Shown piece after piece: positions 44,936-56,109 of a stretch of 64,000 nucleotides of DNA (positions within the stretch are counted from its first letter, which is position 1; every line of letters starts with the position of its first letter). Made by a program: the position numbers and the translations under genes. The notes under the pieces were generated by a model that worked only from the letters and a program-made list of their open reading frames with translations, was not told the origin of the DNA and did no database searches. Origin of the DNA: Rhytidiadelphus loreus (Eukaryota > Streptophyta > Bryopsida > Hypnales > Hylocomiaceae); contig OX344763.1 in assembly GCA_947034895.1 (NCBI GenBank), positions 43,275,025 to 43,339,024 of the forward strand, given 5' to 3'.

Positions 44936-45069
44936 TGCCAAGTGGATGCCATGTGGCATCCACCTGGAGGGGGGTAATTTCCTGTAAAGTCAAAGGTAAA
45001 TTTGACTTTTCGTGACGTCGCGCGACGTCTGTCTGTCGCGGTGTCGCGCTGTCGCAGCGAACAACCCTG

Positions 45070-45278
45070 CCCACCCGCAGTCGCCCCTACCCGCACTCTC
45101 CTACCCGTACGCGCCCTCCAATTTGCTAAGTGGATGCCATGTGGCATCCACCTGGAGGGGGGTAATTTCCTGTAAAGTCAAAGGTAAATTTGACTTTTCG
45201 TGATGTCGCGCAGGCTCTACTAGACGTCGCGCGACACCTGTCTGTCACGGTATCACGCTGTCGCAGCGAACAACCCTG
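45070..45278 (-). mobile_element. right terminus of the older hAT cargo element
   Basis: A near repeat of 44850-45069: motif array, 'agtggatgccatgtggcatc', 'gtaaagtcaaaggtaaattt', then the terminus ending GCGAACAACCCTG at 45278. It continues the remnant 21497-22314 across the 22.8-kb insertion. The flank after it is TTCCATGG. The other end and matching target duplication of the older copy were not found. Confidence 0.75.
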
Positions 45279-45754
45279 TTCCATGGAGATCTCATTGCTG
45301 AGAGTCAACATATTGTAACCATTATAGAACAAGGGCCGCAGAGGAACAGCATTGGCCACGGGTGATTGCGTAATTTCGTAAGTAAATCTACTCTCTCTTC
45401 ACAGTTGCTACCTCTTCGCAATATTGTGCATTGAAGATACCATTATTATACCTACTACTATATTTGGATATGGCAGAACGTACATAAATAAATCATGTAG
45501 TCATTCTCAAAGTAAAAAAGTTCTAGAAATAATCTCACCGCCACATTAGGAATGAAATTCTGATAGATCACTCGTCCTAAACACGAAGACTATTGGTCGG
45601 ACAGTAAGCTTTGTAGAATCTAAGACATTGAGCGTTGGTTCAGTCCTTGAGCAAGTTCCTAAGAGGTTGGGGTTCCAAGTCATCCTTCATTGAAGGACCG
45701 ATTCCGTAATCACGGATCACTGACGTTGTATTTTTTGTCAACACGGAGACCGAA
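45279..45754. other. 5' flank of the broken multi-exon gene
   Basis: Sequence of balanced composition without a supported gene. It probably holds the promoter or 5' UTR of the gene starting at 45755, itself cut on the left by the older hAT element ending at 45278. Confidence 0.4.
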
Positions 45755-46140
45755 ATGGCGAAAAGACGCACCACTAGGAGCGCGGTCGCCGAGGCCCAGA
45801 GAAGTGAAGAGCACGATATGAACAACAACGATGAGGAAGAAGGGCCACCTCAGGTGAACATGACGGATGCACAGCCAACTGTGGGTTCTGAGGAAGAAGG
45901 GCCACATCAAGTGATCACGATGGTTGCACCACCAACTACGGGCTCTGAGTAGGAAAGGCCGGATCAGGTGAACACAACGGATGAACCGCCAACTGCGGGA
46001 TCTGAGGTAATTGTCATTCCACCTTCACTAGACCAAACCCACGACCAAACCCCCGACCCTGCCATCGGTGCCGAGAGGAAGGAAATCCCGTAGAGGATTA
46101 GATCCGCGGAGGTAGAGATGGCCCACATCGGGTCTGATCA
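45755..46140 (+). pseudogene. N-terminal exon of the broken ParB-like/methyltransferase-like gene, two in-frame UAGs
   Basis: ATG 45755 (MAKRRTTRSAVAEAQRS), then three tandem repeats of about 19 residues: EEGPPQVNMTDAQPTVGSE, EEGPHQVITMVAPPTTGSE and a third broken at its first residue by TAG 45950-45952. A second TAG occurs at 46091-46093. The frame is otherwise open to about 46180. The tail motif GSE...IGAE is echoed in the downstream cassette array, so these cassettes probably derive from this exon. The link to the exons after 53699 is by order and shared motifs, not by a demonstrated splice. Confidence 0.5.
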
Positions 46141-46169
46141 GCGGCACATATCTTGTCACTTTTTTTTCG

Positions 46170-47525
46170 TATTGTGAATCCAGATCAGAGAAAGCTTCCC
46201 AGGCCATGCCATCGGCACCAAGGGCACGGGAAGAGCACAGTGGGTTTAATCCGAATAGGGTTGGAATCGAGGGAGACTCACGACTGTGTTGGTCTGATCC
46301 AACATTGGCAAACCCCTGGTGAGTTTCTCGTTATTTTTTTTTGCTCGACGAATAGAGATCAGAGCACGACCCCGAGGACGTGGACATCGGTGCCGAGAGG
46401 AGGCTCACGACTGTATTGGTCTCATCCAGCATTGGTTGACCTTAGGTGAGTTTCTCGTTATTTTTTTTTGGCTTGCGGAATAGGGATCAGAACACGACCC
46501 CGAGGGCGTGCCCATTGGCGTCGAGGGGAGTCTCACGACTGTGCTGGTCTCATCCAGCATTGGCTGACTTCAGGTGAGTTTCTCGTTATTTTTTTTTGGC
46601 TCGCCGAATAGAGATCAGAGCACGACCCCGAGGGCGTGCCCATCGGTGCCGAGGAGAGGCTCACGACTGTGCAAGTTTCATCCAGCATTGGTTGACCTTA
46701 GGTGAGTTTCTCGTTATTTTTTTTTGGCTTGCCAAATAGGGATCAGAACACGACCCCGAGGGCGTGCCCATCAGCGTCGAGGGGAGTCTCACGACTGTGC
46801 TGGTCTCATCCAGCATTGGCTGACCTTAGATGAGTTTCTCGTTATTTTTTTTTGGCTCGCCGAGTAGGGATCAGAGCACGACCCCGAGGGTGTGCCCATC
46901 AATGCCGAGGGGAGACTCACGACTGTGCAAGTTTCATCTAGCATTGGCTGACTTCAGGTGAGTTTCTTGTTATTTTTTTTTTTGGCTCGCCGAATAGGGA
47001 TCAGAGCACGACCCCGAGGGCGTGCCCATCGGTGCCGAGGGGAAGCTCACGACTATGCAAGTCTCATCCAACATTGGCTGACTTCAGGTGAGTTTCTCGT
47101 TATTTTTTTTGGCTCGCCAAATAGGGATCAGAGCACGACCTCGAGGGCGTGCCCATCGGTGCCGAGGGGAGGCTCACGACTGTGCAAGTCTCATCCAGCA
47201 TTGGTTGACCTTAGGTGAGTTTCTCGTTATTTTTTTTTGGCTCGCCGGGTAGGAACCAGAGCACGACCTTGAGGGCGGGCTCATCGGTGCCGAGGGGAGG
47301 CTAACGATTGTGCTGGTCTGATCTAGCATTGGCTGACTCCAGGTGAGTTTCTCGTTATTTTTTTTTAGCTTGCCGAATAGGGATCAGAGTACGACCCCGA
47401 GGGCGTGCCCATCGGCGCCGAGGGGAGTCTCACGACTGTGCTAGTCTGATCTAGCATTAGCTGACTTTAGGTGAGTTTCTCGTTATTTTTTTTTTGCTCG
47501 CTAAATAGGGATCAGAGCACAACCC
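46170..47525 (+). repeat. tandem exon-like cassette array, left part (about ten units of 126-130 bp)
   Basis: Each unit is GTGAGTTTCTCGTTAT, a T run, 'ggctcgccgaatag', then about 88 bp containing 'ggatcagagcacgacccc', 'gaggctcacgactgtg' and 'atccagcattggctgac', ending 'ttcag' or 'ttag' before the next GTGAGT. Units therefore look like small exons separated by 38-40 bp GT...AG 'introns', shorter than usual plant introns. Units occur about every 128 bp from 46320 to 47471. The array resumes at 52587 after an LTR insertion. Confidence 0.8.
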
Positions 47526-49544
47526 TGTGAGTGTTTCTAATTCCACCCTTAAGTCAGAAAGTTGCACACAGGTTCTAGCAGCATAAGTTAGCAAATTATA
47601 AGGGTGAAATGTAAACGTAGTGTTCTTTGGCCTTCCAAGCAATGGACACTTTGTTATGTTGATTTTTACCTAATTTAAGTACTTTCAAAACACTCTAATA
47701 GTTAAGAAATAAAGGTTGTTGAGGGTTAGTTAATTGTGATTTAAACTTCTAGTTAAACTAAAATTCTACCTAAACTAAATCAAAGAATACAATTTGCCTT
47801 TTCCAAAATGGTAAAGCAAGTTGGATTCTGATATTCCTAATGAAAGTTATGTGTGGATGAAATTCGTACCTAATTCTATCCTAAAAACTTCATCCGTCAA
47901 CTAAAAATAGCAAAATAATGTAAAATAAATCTAAATTTCAGGGTTGAAAGGTTAATTAAGTTATCTAATGGAATTTTTAGAGAAACCCTAATTTTGACCT
48001 ATTTTAGGAATTTCATCCAAATTTAGGTCAAATCTTCATCCACGCTTTTGTCATTCCAAATTAAAGTAATTTTGAAAGTAAAAGATGGATTTGGAATCTT
48101 CAAAAGATTCTCTAAAAGATTATGGTTTCAAAAGATTCCCCAGTCGTGCTTTGAGAATATTCCTAATTGTTTTTTAATTAATCCTACTTTTAAGTTATTA
48201 TTCTAAATTTAGTGATCTTTTAGGTTTTTATGGTTTTTATGAGTAAAGTGATTAATTAACTTCTTGTTAAGATAAAAAGTAAGAATTTAGAACTTTTAGG
48301 TGAAAAATTTTAAATGGATGAAAATTCCCCTTGGTTGGATGGAATTCGTTCCTTTAATAATTTTCAAGAGAATTAGGTTTTTGACTTCCCCTAATTATTC
48401 TAATATTTTCTAAATTCCTAAATTAGATTAGATTCCTTTTGAGATTCCTTTGGATGAGATTACTATTTCGTTTTCCAAATTAATTCAAAGTTAATCTAAT
48501 TATTACCTTTATGATTTTAGTTAAGTTTTTAAAAGTTTTCTAACAATTTAAATTCTACTAGCTATTGGATTCTTAATGGTTAATTTTGTTAGTTTTAATT
48601 TCCTAATCTAAATTTTAAAAGAATGAAAGCAAAAGAAAAGACAAAAGATAAATTTTGAAATCATACCTTGGTGTCAAGAATGTCGATCGTCTCGTCATCG
48701 CAAAACACCATCATAATTGTCTCCTCGAAATTCTCCATTGTCTTTCATGAATTTGAAAGAAATCTTAGTATTATTGTTTCTAAACCTATCTAAAAAGTCC
48801 AAGTTTGTTAGTTTTGGCAATTTAAAACTAATCCTTTGATTTTAGGAAAATAAATTAAATGATAAATTTAATTCAATTTTCCCAAGTTTTCAATGAATAG
48901 TAGTTTTATTCGATTGCCAAATTTTTAATAGTTATTTTGTTAAATATTCCAAGATATTAGTTGTTGTTTGTTTTTATTGTTTTGGCTTATTAGGCCTAAT
49001 AAAACAAATCCCCCAAACTACAAACAAACAACTAATTTGGCTTTGGAATCCTAATTAATAACTAAAACCAAATGAATGAATAGTATTCTAATAAAATAAT
49101 CAAGAACAATCAAAAACAAATCTATCAATGAATAGTAGAAAGAATAACTTGAATAAACAAACCAAAACAATTAGTTAATGAATAGTTAGATTCTTACCTT
49201 AATAGTTGTTTAGTCCTTTAATTCCTTCACGTGTCAAATTCCTTCCTTCTTATTCTTCTTTCGTTCTTCAATCTTTCATTTGGTTTTCTTGCAATTTGAA
49301 GTTGGCTATGGCGTTTAGAGAAAATTTGAGATTTTCACGAACAATGTTAGTTTGAAATACTTAGTGTTCAAATTCTTCCAAAATTTGTAAAAGAGTTTGG
49401 AGCGTGGCAACCACCGCCTTAGCTTACAACTTCTGAATGTAATGATTAGAAGTTGGGTTCAAACCTCGGTTGTGAGTAATGCGAGCTCAACCAAGCCCTG
49501 TGCTGGTTGTACTATCTTTTGTGAACAAACCCCGCCTTTGCAAC

Positions 49545-49750
49545 TAACCCTGTGACCCCTCCTGCTGGTGCGACCTCCCTTCCTGCCGAGCGACCTCCTC
49601 CTGCCGGTGCGACCTCCCCTTGTCGTGCGACTCCTTTCCTGCCCGTGCGACCTTCCTCTCCTGCTCGTGCGACCTTCCTTCTGCTAGTGCGACCTTCCTC
49701 TCCTGCCGTGCGACCTTCCTCCTGTCGTGCAACCTTCCTTCCTTACCCGG
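49545..49750. repeat. minisatellite CCTGCCGGTGCGACCTCC type within the solo LTR
   Basis: About 10 imperfect units of 18-22 bp with 'gtgcgacct' and 'ctcctgc'. It is followed to about 49870 by repeats of a 'gactgagacc' / 'gcttgcgagaacc' unit. Frames through it are artefacts. Confidence 0.75.
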
Positions 49751-50209
49751 CTTGTGAGACCCGACTGCTTGTAAGGACCGAATGAGGCCCGGCTGCTTGC
49801 GAGAACCGACTGAGATCCAACTGCTTGTGAGAACTGACTGAGACCTAGCTGACCGTAATGGCCCAACTGATGGGTTTATGAGACTGGTCAGGAAGACTGA
49901 TTTTATACTAATTAATCTGGTTGGGACAAAGGTTATGGTTTAATCCACCTAAAGGAAGAGAAAATATCACAGACAAAAATCAAATCCAATAATAATTAAG
50001 CTTCACTAAATAGACTACGGAAATGTATCACCAATTATGAGCAATTCTGTAAAATTATTCCAAGACACGAATAATTTTAATGTTAGATAAGGATTTTAAA
50101 GACTTAAACAATTGAAGTCTCTGAAAATCTATTCAAAGGCTCCACTATAAAAAGCTCTGCCGTGCATGACAACCTTGAATTCAATGTTTTTCACAAAGGC
50201 AAAGTTTAC

Positions 50210-50425
50210 ATTTAGAAGGTCAAAGCTCCGCCGTACGGGAGCAACCCCAAGAATTAACGATCAAATCAAAGTTTCAAGTACCCGTTTCCAGGTTTCAAAG
50301 TCAAAGCTCCGCCGTGTGGGAGCAACCCCAGGAAATTAACGGTCAAATCAAAGTTTCAAGTACCCGTTTCCAGGTTTCAAAGTCAAAGCTCCGCCGTGCA
50401 GAAGCAACCCCAGGAATAACTAGTA
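50210..50425. repeat. tandem repeat near 90 bp within the solo LTR
   Basis: Just over two units containing 'aaagctccgccgt', 'gagcaaccccagg', 'ggtcaaatcaaagtttcaag' and 'tacccgtttccaggtttc'. Confidence 0.8.
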
Positions 50426-52586
50426 TCCAAGGACCCAAACTTAGTATTTTGAAAACTTAATTCTTAAAGGAAGTACACATGACAGTGTTTAACCAAACAT
50501 TATCAATTATTCAAACCAAACATCCGTTATACAACAAGTTTTGGCACGGGGTGATGCTTAAAACCTTTTGGCAAAGTCTAGCTTCGCCGCTTTAAAGTTT
50601 TAAGTTCACAGACTATTCTCAATTCACACAAATGGTTGGTTAGTATCCAAAAGAACAATAAAATCAACTAGAGTTTGGGAACTACTCCCACAACTCCCAA
50701 AATATCAAAGTTTTGGGGCTTGAAGCCTCCAAATTCAAGAAATGAGTGAGTTAACACAAACAACACTAGAGTTCGTGGATTTCCTCCACCTATACTCTTG
50801 AAAAGCAAAGTTTTGGGGCTTGAAGCCTCCAAATTCAAACAAGAAAAGAAAACAAAGCTTTGAAGGGGCCCTCCGGACCTTCAAAGTACAAGAGAATAGA
50901 AGAAAATAGCCAAAATTTGGCTTAAAAAGTGCTCCGACAAGTGTCGGTAGCACGACAAAAGCAACAACAAGAATGAAACAAAGAAATGAGGGCCACGAAC
51001 AACCTCGAGGAAGGGCCTTATATACTCGCTCCCGGCCCCCCCCGGTAAGTTGTTCGTAAAATTATCTTTACTTTCAATCTAGATATTTTGCTAAACTACC
51101 TAAACGTATTTTCTAAATAATCTTTGTTTAATGGGAAGGAAGGTTCTCAAGCGAGTTCCTTCTAGGCCCTAAATGGCCTTAGAATCTTTTCCCAAATCAA
51201 ATATTTGATTTTCCCAAAGATATTTTAAAAACCTACCTAATTAACCAAGATATTTTGTGTTTTAATCTAGGGTTAGTTCTAAATTGGCTTTCTTTAGTCC
51301 AAAAGATGGCTTCTTACGCAAGACAAGTATCTTGGGCAAATCCAATCTTCGATTTTACAAGAGATATTTGCAAAATCAACCCAGATTAATCCAAAATTAC
51401 CTTTTAAAAGTCAAACTAAGGGCTGACCCTCTCTATCTTTTGAGGGACAACTGAAAACTGAAAACAAACTGCGCCATCGCGTTCAGAAGACCCCAATTAG
51501 CCTAAGGAAACCCTTACCCCTACCTCTCCAGTCGTTTTAAAGCGCAAATTTGAGTCACGGTAACTCAGAACAAAAGTTAAAAAGCTAACTTTTGGAGTTT
51601 GCGTTTTTTGATGAAACTGTCGGTCCTGGGTGGTTTAGAATATTTGTGGGAGTAAGAATTGACCCTTGAAACGCTCCGTTCAGACACCGCTAGCTCCTGG
51701 TTTGCCGGTCAACCCGCCGCCAAGTTGTAAATTCTTGTAAAATTCGTTGTCGGTTCTAATTCTGGTAGTTGGGAATGTCGGAATGTCTTCAAACTTGACA
51801 GGGCTCTTTATTGGCACACAAAACACTATCCTAATTTTTAGTGAGATTTTACCGCAACATTGGTAATTTCTAGGAATTTACGAATGCAGTTTTAAGCGGT
51901 TGACTTCCCATGGAGTCATCGTGGAGTTTTGTAAAATCCCGAAACTTTTGGGCAATCTTCTACAAGATGTCCATCAACTAAGGGCAAAACCAAATCTCCA
52001 ATAAGAATGCTATTTTTAGCAATTCTTTAATAATTTCCACCCGGGGGGGAAAATTATTCTTGATACGGGGGGAATCTTGGATGATCGGGCTTCTATTTGG
52101 CCTCCTGGCATGCTTTGACCTAGAAAAGCACCTCTCTGTATGTTCCAATCATCATTTCCTCCATCTTGGTCTATGAATGACTGTATTTCTCAAAATTACC
52201 TGCAAACAGTAAATCTAACTCTTTCGAGTTAGATTTGGACTGACTCGGACTAGACTCTAACTTTTAACCAGTTTGTTACATGTATACTTATAGTTGTTGT
52301 ATTACATGAACAAGACACTAGGACTGGTCAACTCTCAAATTCTCACATCGCTCGGAATTACTGACTTAACTACTTATTTATACTAATAAGACCTAAAATT
52401 AGTGAAAATGTAACGTCTTACGTGTTTCACACATTTAAGGCCATTACACACCTCTTTGGTAGAGACTTCTACCGAAACCCACAATAATTGTATTTTTATA
52501 TGTTTTTTCCTATTTTTCACTTAAAAATTAACTAAAAATCGCAAAAAATAAGTTCAAAGTTCCAAGTGCCAACTTGAGGGCTTACA

Positions 52587-53165
52587 GACCCCGAGGGCGT
52601 GCCCATCGGCGCCGAGGGGAGTCTCAAGACTGTGCTGGTCTCATCCAGCATTGGCTGACCTTAGGTGAGTTTCTCGTTATTTTTTTTTGGCTCGCTGAGT
52701 AGGGATCAGAGTACGACCTTGAGGGCGTGGACATCGGTGCCGAGGGGAGGCTCACGACTGTGCTGGTCTGATCTAGCATTGGCTGACCTTAGGTGAGTTT
52801 CTCATTATTTTTATTTTGCTCGCTAAGTAGGGATCAGAGCACGACCCCGAGGGCGTGGACATCGGTGCTGAGGGGAGGCTCCCGACTATGCTGGTCTAAT
52901 CCAGCATTGGCTGACTTTAGGTGAGTTTCTCGTTATTTTTTTTTTGCTCGCCGAGTAGGGATCAAAGCACGACCCCGAGGGTGTGCCCATCGGCGCCGAG
53001 GGGAGTTTCACGACTGTGTTGGTCTGATCCAGCATTGGCTGACCTTAGGTGAGTTTCTCGTTATTTTTTTTTTGCTCGCCGAATAGGGATCAGAGCACGA
53101 CCCCGAGAGCCACGCTATCGACGCCGAGGGGAAGGTCAGACCACTGCGGGTCTGATCAAAGAAGG
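52587..53165 (+). repeat. tandem exon-like cassette array, right part (about four units)
   Basis: Continues the array after the LTR: GTGAGTTTCTC units at about 52666, 52794, 52920 and 53047. The last cassette (about 53086-53165) diverges and ends 'tctgatcaaagaag' before a GTAAACC donor. It is therefore the probable junction to the downstream exons of the same gene. Confidence 0.75.
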
Positions 53166-53227
53166 TAAACCTCATACAATGCTTTTGTCTATTCAATGAC
53201 CTTTTTCGTTGCCCTTCATGTTTTAGG

Positions 53228-53691
53228 CAGGGTTGTCACCGTCACGTCCTGTCCGTGCGTCAGGATGTCCGGACGGACGTCAGGATTCAACCCTGGCGTC
53301 CGTAAGGATTTAAAAAAAATAAAAAAATAAATTTTTTTTTTTTTTTTTTTTTCGCTGGACGGTCCGTCCGTCGGCCTGGACGGGTGGTCTGTCCACCTTG
53401 ACGGGTAGTCCGTCCACTGGGACGGTCGGGCCGTCACCTGGACGGTCAAATTGTCGACCTAAACGGTGGACGGACTGGCCGTCCAAAAAAAAAAAAAAAA
53501 AAAAAATTTTTTTTTTTTTGACGACCTGGCTGTTCACTGGTTTGCTCCAGGGTGCCAAACTGGCTGTCAAAAAAAAAAAAACTTTTTTTTTTTTTTTTTT
53601 TTGGGCTGACGGCAATACCGACACGTCAGGACGGACGCGTCATGACATCCGGACGTGAAAAGCCCACGTCACGTCCGGATAGACAACCCTG
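53228..53691. mobile_element. 464-bp hAT MITE inserted at a splice acceptor
   Basis: Ends CAGGGTTGTC and GACAACCCTG (10-bp inverted repeat), with flanks GTTTTAGG and GTTTCAGG, an 8-bp target duplication with one mismatch. The interior has CGTCC-rich words ('ccgtccgtcggcctgg', 'gacggtcgggccgtc') and A and T homopolymer runs near 53330-53352, 53486-53518 and 53568-53602. The target duplication contains the 'tttcag' acceptor, so the acceptor is duplicated and the downstream copy remains usable. Confidence 0.85.
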
Positions 53692-56109
53692 GTTTCAGGT
53701 GGATGTAGGTGCACCAATTCCGATTCTGGAGTTTGCAATGGATAACATTACAACCGGTGTCAATGACAACGTGATCGTGAATATTGACGAAGCCATGGGG
53801 GAGGTTCAAGAGGATTTCAAATCCGAGGATGCCTACAGGAGGTCCCAGAAGGTGAATTCCGTGGCCTCTATTGCCGATTTACGTTTGAAGCCTACTTCCA
53901 TATCTCGACTACAGATTCCGTTATGTCGCCTTGTCCAGATGCCCATAGTTAGACCCGCACTTCAGAGTGATCTCACGAAATTGGAACAGGAGTTCGTTCA
54001 TGGGTACAGAGATGGATCAAATGTTTTTTATGTGTCACTCACTAATGAGCAGAGGGAGACTGATATGGTGTCTGATGCGAAAAGAGAGGCTTGGGGGCCG
54101 ATGTGGAATGAAGAGAATGACATCTTTAATGCGATTATGGACGCCACACCAGGTTTGGAGAACTTCAAGGGGTCTAAGTTCTTCGTTTGTGATGGAAACC
54201 ATAGACTTCTGGCGTGGGCCTCTTACATCAGCAAACACCACGACTGTGACAAGGATTGGCATATATCAGTGGATTCAATCATTCTTGACACAAAGGGGAG
54301 GATTGGTGGTGTCCAGGGTTGTTCGCTGCGACAACGCGACACCGCGACAGACAGACGTCGCGCGACGTCTAGTAGAGCTCGCGCGACGTCACGAAAAGTC
54401 AAATTTACCTTTGACTTTATATAAAATTACCCCCCTCCAGTTGGATGCCATGTGGCATCTACATGGAAAACTCAAGGGGCGCATACGGGTACTAGGCGAT
54501 TGCATGTAGGGGCGACTGGAGGAAGGGGCGACCTCTTGTAGGAGTGATTTGTAGTGCAATTCAAAACTGCCATTTTTGCTGCAGTCATCCAAGAAAATAG
54601 AAAAAATATTTTTTAGAGAATCTAACCGTAAGATCTTGTACTTAAGTTGTCTAAGATCAAATGGTAAAAATTTCATAAAGTTTGGCCATATAGATTGGAA
54701 GATATTAGCATTCAAAGTTGGAAAAAAAAATTGAACTTTGGCTTGCAATTTCAGATGACTTTGACCACCATTTGTGGAAAAAAATTGCACTATAAACTCT
54801 AAATTTTAAAAAATTATGTTGAAAAATTGAATTGAAAGTTTAAGCAAAAAATTTCAATAGAAACACACTTGATTTTCATTCTTTAAGAAATTGTTGAATA
54901 GAAGTTGGTCTATGATTGAATGAAAAACTAAATTGTTAATAGCTCTAAGTTGGAATTGAAACACAATAAGCACAATGGTGAGATTGTTGTAGTAGACAAA
55001 CTTAACTATATTAAACAATTTTCAAAAAAATTGTATAAATTGCATTCAAAAATATATCATATAAGATGTTTTTCAAAAAATTGTTTAAATTGTCTAAAAG
55101 ACAAGATTGTCCATAATTTTTTCATTGCTAGTCCAAATGGAATGAATCAAAGCTTCACATGTAGACAAAAATATAATATTTGAGGGAAAAAAATTTAATA
55201 TTAATTGACTTATTGTAATTTTTTTGTTGCTTGTTGACCTCTATTTTCAGCTTAGGGTGGCATAAATTTTGCTTTTGGACACCAATTGAAGAAAAATTTA
55301 TATTCTTACAAAGATGATGTACTCTTCTATCCTCCAAAAAAGTTCAAAAAATGAAAATGAAAATGAAAATTGAGACTATATGCACCTACTTGAACTCTTT
55401 AAAGTCCTTCAAAAGGACTCAAGTTGGTCCTTTAGGGGTTAAACTCAACTTTATTTTTGTACACTTTTACACACATTAGTTTAGAAGCAAATAAATTAAA
55501 ATACATTGTTTGGAAAAAATTACAAAATATTTGCACAAAAGAATTCAAATTCAAGATTCAATACATAGACCTTGGCACCTAGCGTTTTGAATATTTAATA
55601 TTTTTTCTAAATGGCACATCATATAAAAAGTGGTTAATATATTTACTTTCCTTTTCAAAATTTAGAAGCATGAAATGTGACCTATGTTTTTATTTGTACT
55701 AATATAATAACAACATACCCTATCACAAAACATCAATGCGATAAACAACTTCAGGGGCTTTATCAACCATGAGTAGCTTTACCACCTATCTACATATTAG
55801 TTGCTTCTTTGAATCAAGTTCAATGACTATACCCAACTTCCTCACAAAGTACCTCATTACTAATGCGTTTTCAAATATTTCATTGTTATATTTGAGTAGT
55901 TGCGTGGATTAGTGTCTCTATAGTAGCACCTGCGGCCTTACTATAGGTAACTAAAATCAAAAGAGTCCTTTTATTAATGACCACATCGTCAAATATTTGT
56001 TTCTACTTCGGATCTCTCATTAAAAAGCGTATAATCTCTGTCCTCACTTGTTGGTGCCCAACTTTGAATTAGAAGCACATGTCATTATGTCACCATATGC
56101 TTAGTGATG

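Larger units (their letters stand above)
22315..45069 (-). mobile_element. giant composite hAT transposon carrying transposase and five cargo genes (22,755 bp)
   Basis: The left end at 22315 (CAGGGTTGTCTTGTCTGACA) is the inverted right terminus of the non-autonomous copies at 15215 and 54314. The right end at 45069 (CGCAGCGAACAACCCTG) is their inverted left terminus. The flanks are CCCACTCG on the left and CCCACCCG on the right, 7 of 8 identical. These words also occur in the surrounding motif array, so the duplication alone would be weak. However, joining 22314 to 45078 gives a sequence collinear, without gap, with the paralogous array at about 44855-44930, so the insertion is well supported. 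Inside are a hAT transposase gene (minus), a coiled-coil gene (minus), an intron-bearing gene (minus), a kinase-like gene (plus), a second coiled-coil gene (plus) and a RING gene (minus). The target is an older copy of the same family. Confidence 0.8.
47526..52586 (-). mobile_element. solo LTR-like insertion of 5,061 bp in the cassette array
   Basis: The plus-strand ends are TGTGAGTGTTTC (47526) and GGGCTTACA (52586), with flanks AACCC and GACCC, a 5-bp target duplication with one mismatch. The inserted sequence splits one cassette unit exactly (GCAC-ACCC / GACCCCGAGG). Read on the minus strand it starts TGTAAGCCCTCAAG and matches in layout the LTR start at 62246 (TGTGAGCCCCAAAT). It has a TATA-type box in minus orientation at about 51016-51028 (GAGTATATAAGG). 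No second copy of the end sequence and no gag-pol frame was seen, so a solo LTR is the best reading. 5 kb is very long for an LTR but known in some plant families. Confidence 0.65.

Noticed and set aside
45279..45286. TTCCATGG as target duplication of the older hAT copy
   Set aside because: The only other copy noticed (about 21600) is coding sequence of the RING-gene remnant, so the match is chance.
53552..53698. Reading frame of the ParB-like exon extending left into the MITE
   Set aside because: The extension is a translated poly-A tract of the MITE; the exon boundary is the TTTCAG acceptor at 53698.
54314..54424. C-terminal extension of the ParB-like frame into hAT copy 2
   Set aside because: It is read-through into the transposon terminus.
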